64,000 bases of DNA from Nitrospira sp. (lineage in GTDB: Bacteria; Nitrospirota; Nitrospiria; Nitrospirales; Nitrospiraceae). The DNA is taken from assembly GCA_016873455.1 (NCBI GenBank), contig VGXE01000006.1, positions 1 through 64,000 on the forward strand, given 5' to 3'. Position numbers and translations under genes: made by a program. Shown here in pieces: positions 42,502-50,319 of this stretch (position 1 is its first letter; each line of letters opens with the position of its first letter). Below the pieces are notes generated by a model, which was given only the letters and a program-made list of their open reading frames with translations, was not told the DNA's origin and made no database searches.

Positions 42502-42580
42502 CGCGCTCGGGCTCGACCTATTACATACAGGAGAATGATGGAGAGGGTTTGGCAAGATCAATTCTCTCCGGTCGCGGAGA

Positions 42581-42982
42581 TCATGGAGTAGGACCAACAG
42601 AGGGCATCGAGAGTCGGTCCATGAATGTTTGAAGACGCGTGTCAGCCGACGACGACACACCTTGGAATTCTATGCCGTAGGTCTGTTCCTTTCCCCACCG
42701 CACCGTCGCAAGCTCAATGACGGTCGACGCTGCCTGATTGGGCAACCGCAAATTGATGGCGACTCGATCGCCTGGACTGATCAGTGCCTGAGTCATCACC
42801 CGTGCACCTTTCGCCGACACATCATACACCACGCCCAGACCTCCCTCGTCAAAAGCTCGCCATTGCTTTAACCCGACCAGAGCGAGCGAGCATGGGAACG
42901 GTGCCAGGACGCGAACACGGGGATGCCGGCGCAATTGCGCGGAGGTCGTAGCCTGGGGTGACGATCGACGTATCGTCTCCAT
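42581..42982 (-). CDS. PilZ domain protein (tandem copy 2)
   Basis: 133 residues, a single PilZ beta-barrel. The cyclic-di-GMP signature is RRHPRVRV near 18-25 (R-x3-R) and YDVSAKGARV near 54-63 (D-x-S-x2-G). It lies six bases after the stop of the next PilZ gene upstream (42989-43375), with which it shares layout and clear similarity, so the pair arose by duplication. PilZ proteins change conformation on binding cyclic-di-GMP and act on motility, polymer secretion or transcription; the target here is unknown. Confidence 0.88.
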   Translation of the reverse strand: METIRRSSPQATTSAQLRRHPRVRVLAPFPCSLALVGLKQWRAFDEGGLGVVYDVSAKGARVMTQALISPGDRVAINLRLPNQAASTVIELATVRWGKEQTYGIEFQGVSSSADTRLQTFMDRLSMPSVGPTP

Positions 42983-42988
42983 CTCGTC

Positions 42989-43375
42989 CTAGTCCTTTCC
43001 TCTTGTCGTAAGTTTCATAAACTTAGTCAACCGGCTCAGAGAAGCCTGAGAAATCTTGCGGAAGGCGAGTCCATAACTTTGGCCTCTTGTCCACCGAACC
43101 GTCGCGGCGGTAATCCTGGCCGGTGCGATTTGTTTCGGCAACTGCAGGGTGAGTCCCACCACATCCCCAGGTTTCATCTCAGCTTCGGTGCTCACACGCA
43201 CCCCGTGCAACGACAGGTCGTACACAACTCCGACACCTTCGTCCGGCACGCGAAGCCACCCCCGGATGCTGGATTCAGATCGTGTGAACGTACAGCTGAA
43301 CGGTGTGGAGACCCTGACCCTAGGATGGCGACGGAACGTATTGAGATTAGATCTATCCTGATGCGTCGTCTGCAT
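42989..43375 (-). CDS. PilZ domain protein (tandem copy 1)
   Basis: 128 residues. Signature RRHPRVRVSTPFSC near 15-28 and YDLSLHGVRV near 52-61, both intact for cyclic-di-GMP binding. It is the upstream member of a tandem PilZ pair and lies 73 bases downstream of the DEAD-box helicase gene on the same strand, with a hairpin between. Confidence 0.88.
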   Translation of the reverse strand: MQTTHQDRSNLNTFRRHPRVRVSTPFSCTFTRSESSIRGWLRVPDEGVGVVYDLSLHGVRVSTEAEMKPGDVVGLTLQLPKQIAPARITAATVRWTRGQSYGLAFRKISQASLSRLTKFMKLTTRGKD

Positions 43376-43381
43376 GTGACA

Positions 43382-43418
43382 CCGGCCTTGTGAGCTTCAC
43401 TCTACCCCACAAGGCCGG
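43382..43418 (-). terminator. Hairpin between the helicase and PilZ genes
   Basis: CCGGCCTTGTG 43382-43392 and CACAAGGCCGG 43408-43418 pair exactly around a 15-base loop. No T-run follows on the minus strand, so it may attenuate rather than stop transcription into the PilZ pair. Confidence 0.4.
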
Positions 43419-43448
43419 GTTCGCGTACCGATTTTGGATTTTACGCAC

Positions 43449-44726
43449 CTATTGCTGGCGGGGACCACGATCGGACCGGCCGGCTGATAGGCCTCCGTAA
43501 TGCGGACGGCGTCCAGCGAACCGGTGACGAGCCGCAGACGGCCGTTCACCACTATTCGATGCACTGTCCCGCACATGAGTCCGAATGGACGGCGCCGGAT
43601 CAGCACTGCCAGGGGCAAGCGGAACCGCATGTCCCAACAAACGCTCGATGTCTCTAAGCTGCTCCCGGTCTTCCCTCGTGACAAAACTCGTCGCGCGCCC
43701 AGTGGCTTTCATCCTTGCCGTTCTTCCAATTCTATGCACGTAGTCTTCCGGGCAGTTGGGCAAGTCGAAGTTGATCACATGGCCGATGTTTGCCACATCG
43801 ATCCCGCGGGCCGCGATGTCCGTTGCCACCAACACACGGAACGTTCCTCGCTTGAACCCTTCCAGGGCGGAACGCCGTTGTGACAAACTCCGATCGCCGT
43901 GCAGCACGGCCACCCGATGTCCTGCGCCTCCCAACATCCGCCCTAATCGATCGGCTCGATGTTTCGTCCTCGTAAAGACAAGCGCGGTGTCCTTATCTGA
44001 TCCTAACAACGACAAGAGAAGGTCGCCCTTGGCGTCATGCGAGATATGATGAACCGCCTGCGTGATCCCATCAGCCGTTGTGGCGGATGGAGTGACCATC
44101 ACGCGCACGGGGTCGCTGACGCTGGCCTGGACCAACCGTGCCAGATCGCCCGGCAATGTGGCTGAAAACAACAGCGTTTGCCGTTCTTCCGGCAGTGCAT
44201 CGAGAATCTGATTGATTTGCGGCGCAAATCCCATGTCCAGCATCCGGTCGGCCTCGTCTAGGACCAGAATCTTGATGGCGGACAACAAGATCGTGCCATT
44301 CCACATGTGATCCAACAACCGCCCGGGAGTCGCAACCAACACATCGGGCCGCTGTCGCAAGCCTCGCACCTGCGCCTGCATATCCGCGCCTCCAACGATC
44401 AAGGTTGCCGACACGCGTCGGCTTCGTCCAAGTTTTTCAATCGTCGTTAAGATCTGCAGCGCCAATTCACGCGTGGGAGCCAAGATCAATGCTTGCGGTT
44501 GCCCCTTTGGGAGATCCGCAAGCCGTTCAATCATTGGGATGACAAACGCAGCTGTTTTTCCGGTGCCGGTTTGCGCGCAGCCGATCACATCACGGCCGGC
44601 AAGCGCAGGAGGAATCGCTTGCGCTTGGATTGGAGTTGGGTTGGTAAACCCGGCGGTGGCCAAGTCCCTCAAAAGGGTCTCAGATAAGCCGAGGGTGTGA
44701 AAAAGATTTTGAACAGACGTATCCAC
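43449..44726 (-). CDS. rhlE: DEAD-box ATP-dependent RNA helicase (RhlE-like)
   Basis: 425 residues. Q motif (FTNPTPIQAQAIP), Walker A AQTGTGKT near 51, PTRELA, DEAD near 154, SAT near 186, and the C-terminal helicase motifs ARGIDV and HRIGRTAR near 340. The last 50 residues are basic and Arg/Gly/Ser-rich, as in cold-shock and ribosome-assembly helicases. It unwinds short RNA duplexes. GTG at 44726 is the start, with AAGGAT before it. The closest assignment is RhlE, but the subgroup is not certain. Confidence 0.93.
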   Translation of the reverse strand: MDTSVQNLFHTLGLSETLLRDLATAGFTNPTPIQAQAIPPALAGRDVIGCAQTGTGKTAAFVIPMIERLADLPKGQPQALILAPTRELALQILTTIEKLGRSRRVSATLIVGGADMQAQVRGLRQRPDVLVATPGRLLDHMWNGTILLSAIKILVLDEADRMLDMGFAPQINQILDALPEERQTLLFSATLPGDLARLVQASVSDPVRVMVTPSATTADGITQAVHHISHDAKGDLLLSLLGSDKDTALVFTRTKHRADRLGRMLGGAGHRVAVLHGDRSLSQRRSALEGFKRGTFRVLVATDIAARGIDVANIGHVINFDLPNCPEDYVHRIGRTARMKATGRATSFVTREDREQLRDIERLLGHAVPLAPGSADPAPSIRTHVRDSASNSGERPSAARHRFAGRRPHYGGLSAGRSDRGPRQQ

Positions 44727-45046
44727 TACACTATCCTTTCAGTTTGATCGCATTAAGACGGGATCAGAGAACCGAGGGGAGAAACAACCGGGAAGGGTGC
44801 CACTCCAGACTGGACCTGGTCGCGATGCGATCGCGAAGTCCGTTATGACATCACAGCATGCCCTCGCCGGACTACTACGAGCGCCATGCAGGGTTACACT
44901 ACAGCATGACGCTCCTGCCGTCAACTCGTTTATTGATTCCGTACCCGAGCCAGAGAAATCACCGGTGACCGCCATTGGGTCTTTGGCCCTATGATCAAGG
45001 GCATCTTAGCATTCACCCGCTAGCCGGTTTGTGCCATAATCCGGCA
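44727..45046. other. 320-base divergent gap
   Basis: No gene recognised. TCGCGATGCGATCGCGA at 44820-44836 is a 7-bp-arm palindrome. CATAAT at 45035-45040 is a -10 candidate ending six bases before the ATG at 45047. The helicase side has no clear promoter but leaves room for a long 5' leader, as is common for cold-regulated helicases. The rest looks unstructured. Confidence 0.4.
45035..45040 (+). promoter_or_regulatory. CATAAT -10 box adjoining the permease start
   Basis: The box ends six bases before the ATG at 45047, so transcription would begin on the start codon. No ribosome-binding sequence is seen, in line with a leaderless mRNA. Confidence 0.4.
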
Positions 45047-46870
45047 ATGCTGAAGCGCTGGCTCGTCGGGGACCCGCTGAAAACGACTCAGGCTGCAGGC
45101 CAGCGACTGTCAAAAACGCTGGCCCTCGCCATTTTCTCTTCAAACAATATTTCCTCCGTCGCCTATGCCACGGAGGAAATCTTGCTGGTGCTGGTCCTGG
45201 CCGGAACAGCTGCCCTAACTCTGTCGATTCCCATCAGCCTGGCGATCTTATTCCTCGTGCTCGTTCTCACAATCTCCTACCGCCAGATCATCTACGAATA
45301 CCCGGAAGGCGGCGGGGCCTATGCCGTGGCAAAGGCGAACCTGGGAGAGCTCCCAGCCCTGACCGCGGCCGGCGCCTTGATGATCAGCTATATCGTCACC
45401 GTCGCCGTGAGCGTAGCGGCCGGGATCGCCGCGCTCACGTCGGCCATTCCCAGCCTCTTCGTGCATCGGGAAGCGCTCGGACTTGTCGCCATCATTTTCA
45501 TGGTCATCATGAATCTCCGTGGCGTCCGAGAGTCGGGAAAGTTTTTCTCCATTCCCACCTACTTCGCCATTGGAGCACTCAGTCTGTTGGTGGCGGTGGG
45601 GGTCATACGGTCGCTGTACAATTTGACCCCAGTTCCTCCGGCCATGCCCATAGGAACACCCGTTGGAGGGCTGGAGCCTCTAACCCTCTTTCTGGTGCTT
45701 CGCGCATTTGCTGTAGGCTGTTCAGCCGTCACCGGCATGGAGGTCATTTCCAACGGCGTCAAAGCCTTTCGCCATCCCGAGCCAAAAAACGCCGCCACCA
45801 CCATGCTCTGGATGTCCGTCATCCTGGGGTCGCTCTTCATCGGTATCAGTTGGATGGCCTACCACCAAGGCATCGTGCCCAAAGCCGATGAGACGGTCGT
45901 CTCGCAGCTGGCACGCCTCACGTTCGGCACGGGAGCCATCTATTATGCTGTCCAGATTGGGACCATGCTCCTGTTGATCCTCGCAGCCAACAGTGCGTTT
46001 GCAGGCTTTCCCCAGCTCGCTTCGATTTTGGCGCGAGACGGATTTATGCCGCATCAGATGGCCACCTTTGGCGACCGCCTGGTATTTTCCAACGGTATTA
46101 TCATTCTCGGATTCCTTGCCGGTCTCCTTCTGGTGATCTTCAAAGGTGATACCCATGCATTGATCCCCTTGTATGCCATTGGCGTGTTTGTCTCATTCAC
46201 GCTATCCCAATCCGGCATGGTCAAACGGTGGCTCGTGAAAAAAGGGCGCCACTGGCGCAAGAAATTGAGCATGAACGGCGTCGGAGCCGTTACGACCGGC
46301 GTCGCCACGATCATCATCGCCAGCACCAAGTTCACGGAAGGCGCCTGGATCGTATTTCTCCTGGTCACTATTCTCATCCTAATGTTCCGGGGGATTCGTT
46401 CTCACTACAAAGCCGTGGCCGAACAAATCACGTTGGATCGCCGGGGAAGCAGACCCCCGCTGCCGAGAAAAAATATCGTCATCATCCCGATCAGCGGAAT
46501 AAACCGAGCCGTGATCCGCGCCGTGGACTACGCAAGAAGCCGTCCCGGGGAGATTCGCGCCGTGTATGTCGATCTGGACCCGGAAGAAAGCGCCAAGGTC
46601 AAAATTCAATGGGCGCAATGGGGCGGCGGCATCAATTTGATCGCCCTTCCGTCTCCCTATCGGTCGGTCCTAGGATCTCTCCTTGAATACATCGAGGAAA
46701 TACTCGAAAAGGAGCCGGACATCTGGGTCACCGTCGTGATTCCAGAAATCCTTCCGGCTCGCTGGTGGCAAAACATCCTGCACAATCAGCGCGCCCTGAT
46801 GCTGAAAGGGGCCCTCCTCTTCAAGGAACGGGTCATCCTAATGGACGTGCCGTTCCATTTGACACGATGA
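45047..46870 (+). CDS. APC-superfamily permease with cytoplasmic C-terminal domain (KimA-like)
   Basis: 607 residues. About 12 membrane segments in the first 460; SSNNISSVAYATEEIL near 32-47 and EYPEGGGAYAVAKANLG near 84-100 are the unwound-helix motifs of the APC fold. The C-terminal 140 residues form a soluble alpha/beta domain resembling universal stress proteins (VIIPISGINRAVIRAVDYAR). Length and layout match the high-affinity potassium importer KimA, which cyclic-di-AMP controls in Bacillus; relatives may carry amino acids instead. The next gene overlaps by four bases. Confidence 0.82.
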   Translation: MLKRWLVGDPLKTTQAAGQRLSKTLALAIFSSNNISSVAYATEEILLVLVLAGTAALTLSIPISLAILFLVLVLTISYRQIIYEYPEGGGAYAVAKANLGELPALTAAGALMISYIVTVAVSVAAGIAALTSAIPSLFVHREALGLVAIIFMVIMNLRGVRESGKFFSIPTYFAIGALSLLVAVGVIRSLYNLTPVPPAMPIGTPVGGLEPLTLFLVLRAFAVGCSAVTGMEVISNGVKAFRHPEPKNAATTMLWMSVILGSLFIGISWMAYHQGIVPKADETVVSQLARLTFGTGAIYYAVQIGTMLLLILAANSAFAGFPQLASILARDGFMPHQMATFGDRLVFSNGIIILGFLAGLLLVIFKGDTHALIPLYAIGVFVSFTLSQSGMVKRWLVKKGRHWRKKLSMNGVGAVTTGVATIIIASTKFTEGAWIVFLLVTILILMFRGIRSHYKAVAEQITLDRRGSRPPLPRKNIVIIPISGINRAVIRAVDYARSRPGEIRAVYVDLDPEESAKVKIQWAQWGGGINLIALPSPYRSVLGSLLEYIEEILEKEPDIWVTVVIPEILPARWWQNILHNQRALMLKGALLFKERVILMDVPFHLTR

Positions 46871-47928
46871 GTGTGACCCGTCAACCGTCAGGCGTCAGAC
46901 GGCAGGCGTGGAGACCGGCGGCTGCTCTTGGCCTCGCCGCCATACTCCTCACCAGCGAGTCGGCCTTCGCCTTCAAAATCACCGAGCCAGTGGATGGAAC
47001 CACGCTGGCCTCTGGAGCCACCGTAACCGCACGTGTGGACCTGGGGAAGGACAGCGGCATCGTTGCCGTTCGTTACTATTGGTACGGCGAGCAGGACGAG
47101 GCGTTGGTTGAGCAGGACGACGCCACCGCCACAGGCTCCATTGTCGCACCAGTCGTGTTGACCGGACAGGCCCAACACACTCCGCCGTTCGGCGGCCCCT
47201 TGCTCGTGCCGAAGGGCGGCGTCGGGCCGATGCGATTGCTGGCCGTTGCGGAAATTTCACGCGGACGATTGGGAACCCGCTCGATCTTTGACGAGGTGAT
47301 GGTTCAGGTGGCACCCAAGGCCGACCTCACTGCTATCGACTTTGAAACGGAGAAGCCGCTGCAGCTCGGCCGCACCGGACAATCAGCCGCCTTCGGCCAT
47401 GTGGATTCGCTGGGCAAGATCTTCGAGCTGCCCGTCGTGGGCGACTTTGCCGATGGCATCACACGCCGCATCAGCACGCCGGGAACAGGAACACACTATG
47501 AGTCTTCGGATCCGAAGATCATTAAAGTCCTGCCCGGCGGTCTCTTGCAGATCACGGGCAATGGGAAAGCGGTGCTGACGGTGATCAACCGTGGCCAGCA
47601 GGCGCACCTCGATGTGGACGTGAACGTGAACGAGGAGCCGAACCAGGCGCCGCTCGCCGACGCGGGAGCGGACAAGACGGTGAAGAGCGGAGCAAAGGTC
47701 AAATTGAGCGGGTTGAAAAGCCGCGATCCAGAAGGCGAAGTACTCTATTATACTTGGAGCCAGATCCGCGGCAGCAAAGTCTCACTGCTCGACGCCAACA
47801 ACTCAGAGGCCTCATTCCTTGCCCCCACCGTCTCAGAGCCTCGAACCTACCGCTTTAAATTGCGCGTGACGGACAAAAATGGCGCGGACAGTCTTCCGGC
47901 ATTTGTGAATGTGCGAGTGGAGCCATGA
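46867..47928 (+). CDS. Exported protein with C-terminal PKD/Ig-like domain
   Basis: 353 residues. A signal peptide follows an Arg-rich start (AAALGLAAILLTSESAFA, cleavage near 35). The middle (about 36-250) looks all-beta. The last 95 residues fit a PKD/REJ-type beta-sandwich: APLADAGADKTVKSGAKVKLSG, DPEGEVLYYTWSQIRG, then YRFKLRVTDKNG. Such domains support binding at the cell surface. It starts at ATGA, overlapping the permease stop. The first codons read through a CGTCAACCGTCAGGCGTCAG repeat, so the real start may be further in. Confidence 0.65.
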   Translation: MSVTRQPSGVRRQAWRPAAALGLAAILLTSESAFAFKITEPVDGTTLASGATVTARVDLGKDSGIVAVRYYWYGEQDEALVEQDDATATGSIVAPVVLTGQAQHTPPFGGPLLVPKGGVGPMRLLAVAEISRGRLGTRSIFDEVMVQVAPKADLTAIDFETEKPLQLGRTGQSAAFGHVDSLGKIFELPVVGDFADGITRRISTPGTGTHYESSDPKIIKVLPGGLLQITGNGKAVLTVINRGQQAHLDVDVNVNEEPNQAPLADAGADKTVKSGAKVKLSGLKSRDPEGEVLYYTWSQIRGSKVSLLDANNSEASFLAPTVSEPRTYRFKLRVTDKNGADSLPAFVNVRVEP

Positions 47929-48031
47929 AATCTGTCCGGATGATGCCCTTCGCAGTGTTACAACCTGTGTCCTAGAGAGAATTGGCTGTTTCCACCGCAG
48001 TCCCTGAACACCCAAAACACATCAACTAGAG

Positions 48032-49594
48032 TCACGCCTCGGTCAGCCGCATCGGTCCGTAGGTCATGCGTGCGTTCTTCAGTTCGTTGCCATGCCGCCG
48101 GAGTTCTGGACCAAACTTCGAACGGAGCACAGCGGACTTGAACGGCTCGATGCCACGCTCAACCTGATCGATCGCTTCCTTCAACTCGCTCACCAATCGG
48201 CGACCTGAACCGGTGAGCCATCCCAAATGGCGATCGGCATAGTGCAAATCTTGAATCGAGTAGCGAACTGATTCGACCTCTTCCAAACAACGGAACTTGG
48301 CTCGCAAGAGATCTCGCCGGCTGAGCCCTGCCTGCTTCCATCTCCCCACCCCACCACGCCCTGACGCCCACGTCGAGAGTCGTTCGAAGAGCATCGCTCC
48401 CATGGTAAACGTAAACGTCGCATGAAGGATGCCACGCAGCGGACGTAGGCTTCGCCGCCAAGGGGAGTAAAAGATCTGCTGGTTATGGTCGCCATGGTAC
48501 AGGACGTATTTGCGGAGCAACAAATTCAAATGGTGGTGGCTATTTTCGTGGATCAGATCGTCGATCAGATCGAGATTGTCCCGGTCGAAGCAATTGATGA
48601 AAGACAATCCGGGACGATGCCGGTAGCTAAAACTCACCACCCCCTTTGCCTTGAGCGGCACGATTCGCGAAGTCAGCAACGCTAGAATCGCGTGACCGTC
48701 TGGCCAGGCGGCCTGAATGGTCTGCCATGATCGAGCAATTCGCTCAACCTGGTTCGGCCTTGTCCTAACGACTGTCCTCGGTACTCGATCTTTCCCATAC
48801 ACAAGTGTCGGGCCGACCCTAACCAAACCTCGCTCCGTCTCCAGGGCCACTGTTTCTTTCTGAACCTTCCAGCGCCATGCCCCTCGTTCCCGGCTGGTCC
48901 AGAGCGGAACCGTGTCTCGGCCAATCTTTACAATGATCTGATCCGTCTCAATGAGAAACGTCGCACGGCCGGCCACTCGTTTCAGCGCATGACGAACGTC
49001 TTGAGGGGCCTTCACCCATTCATCCGCAGTACCGATCGGCACTCCCCCCGCGAGTTGGGCCCGTTCGAAATCGACATTCAGGGTACCCGAGACCTCCCAT
49101 CGTGGCCATCTACTCTGCCTGCGCCATCTCACTGCCAGGGTTGGATCGAGGAACAGGGCTTCTTGGATGACTTCATGAGCTAGACGTTCGCAGAAATGTG
49201 CCAGCCGTTTCTCGAAGCCCGGCACTGATGGCCGTCCGGATGGAAACAGCTCGTTCGAATACCCGTGCTCGAAAAACTTCTCCCGGCATTCGGCAAACAG
49301 CTGTTGTATAAATTCTCGCCGATGCGGTTCACGTTCCCACTGGTGGAGGATGTCCAGGAAATAGACTAGATCATTGAGCGTCTCGATCCATCCAACCCCT
49401 TTCCAATTCGAATAGGCCTCACCCGTGAGTGACCGGCCGAGCAACTCGAACAACCCCACAGGCAATCCCAGTCGGGAAGACAGCCCGGCATACTTGTCCT
49501 GCAATTCTTCGCAGAGATCCTGCAACAACCGCCGCATGGACAGGCGAAATTCGACGGTCAGACGTGCAAGAAGGTGTGCATCGAGTAGCGGCAT
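48032..49594 (-). CDS. HExxH-motif protein resembling aKG-HExxH-type peptide beta-hydroxylases
   Basis: 520 residues, no signal peptide. The metal motif is IHENSHHHLN near residue 345 (H-E-x2-H), followed after about 20 residues by YSPWRRSLRPLRGILHATFTF. This spacing, HExxH then (A/S)PWR-x-RP-x-G-hLH-x-(A/T)(Y/F)xF, is what I recall for the HEXXH-domain proteins that hydroxylate side chains of ribosomal peptides using iron and 2-oxoglutarate. The N-terminal 330 residues are not recognised. No obvious precursor peptide gene lies beside it, so the substrate is open; a plain metallopeptidase is the alternative. Confidence 0.55.
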   Translation of the reverse strand: MPLLDAHLLARLTVEFRLSMRRLLQDLCEELQDKYAGLSSRLGLPVGLFELLGRSLTGEAYSNWKGVGWIETLNDLVYFLDILHQWEREPHRREFIQQLFAECREKFFEHGYSNELFPSGRPSVPGFEKRLAHFCERLAHEVIQEALFLDPTLAVRWRRQSRWPRWEVSGTLNVDFERAQLAGGVPIGTADEWVKAPQDVRHALKRVAGRATFLIETDQIIVKIGRDTVPLWTSRERGAWRWKVQKETVALETERGLVRVGPTLVYGKDRVPRTVVRTRPNQVERIARSWQTIQAAWPDGHAILALLTSRIVPLKAKGVVSFSYRHRPGLSFINCFDRDNLDLIDDLIHENSHHHLNLLLRKYVLYHGDHNQQIFYSPWRRSLRPLRGILHATFTFTMGAMLFERLSTWASGRGGVGRWKQAGLSRRDLLRAKFRCLEEVESVRYSIQDLHYADRHLGWLTGSGRRLVSELKEAIDQVERGIEPFKSAVLRSKFGPELRRHGNELKNARMTYGPMRLTEA

Positions 49595-49854
49595 CAGGGT
49601 GACTCACACAGGGAGCAATCTCGCGGGGACTGTAACCCAGCACAGACAAGGGTGCAAGGAGAGAACCGCAGCAGAAGAGAGCGGTAAGAATCGACGGCCC
49701 TGCGACCTCGCTCAGTGATAGTGATACGGCCGTTTGGTACGCGCACCTGAACAGGCTGAGGTTCAAGTTGAGACAATGAGAAGAAATCGCTCGGCTAGAA
49801 CCTTGGCCTCAACCTCGACCGCCTATGAGGCTGGCAGCCCTTCTCAGTATCCAC

Positions 49855-50079
49855 CTAGGCTGCCTTGGCGTGCCGATGCATGGCCGGCACCAACGCTACC
49901 GGCTCCAGTTGCCGCACCGTGGCGGATCGCTGGCTCGTCCGATTGCGATCGATGACAGGATCCACAATGTTGCCGCAAGACACACAGCGCAGACCGCGCA
50001 TCCACATCGGCAGATAACTCTCGCGGATATCGAGCAAATCGTCACCGACCATGAGACCGTGGCATCTGGGACAATTCAT
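49855..50079 (-). CDS. Small zinc-ribbon protein, 74 aa
   Basis: MNCPRCHGLMVGDDLLDI opens the protein and CVSCGNIVD follows near 32-40, giving two CxxC knuckles about 28 residues apart: a zinc ribbon. The C-terminal half is basic and unstructured. GGGAGGG lies six bases before the ATG at 50079, which is preferred over a longer frame. Role unknown; such small ribbons often bind nucleic acid or other proteins. Confidence 0.75.
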   Translation of the reverse strand: MNCPRCHGLMVGDDLLDIRESYLPMWMRGLRCVSCGNIVDPVIDRNRTSQRSATVRQLEPVALVPAMHRHAKAA

Positions 50080-50319
50080 GGAAACCCTCCCGGCGATAGT
50101 GGGCAACCCGTTCCACCTGATTCCAGTCACCACATCTGGAATCTATCGGTACAGAAAGCAATTGGGATGCCACATGAGCCCTTCACACTCTTGCGTGTTT
50201 TCACGGCGAATCGTAGCGTGGTGGCCTGAGATTCTGGCACAATGACGAAAAATGTGACTGGATTGGCCCCATGGGACAAAATAGGTCATCACGGCGTTCT
50301 AAGTAGACGATCCTAACCA

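Noticed and set aside
48032-50079. A RiPP gene cluster around the HExxH protein
   Set aside because: No precursor-like short frame with a leader, no radical SAM, LanB/LanC or YcaO gene nearby; only the single possible tailoring enzyme.
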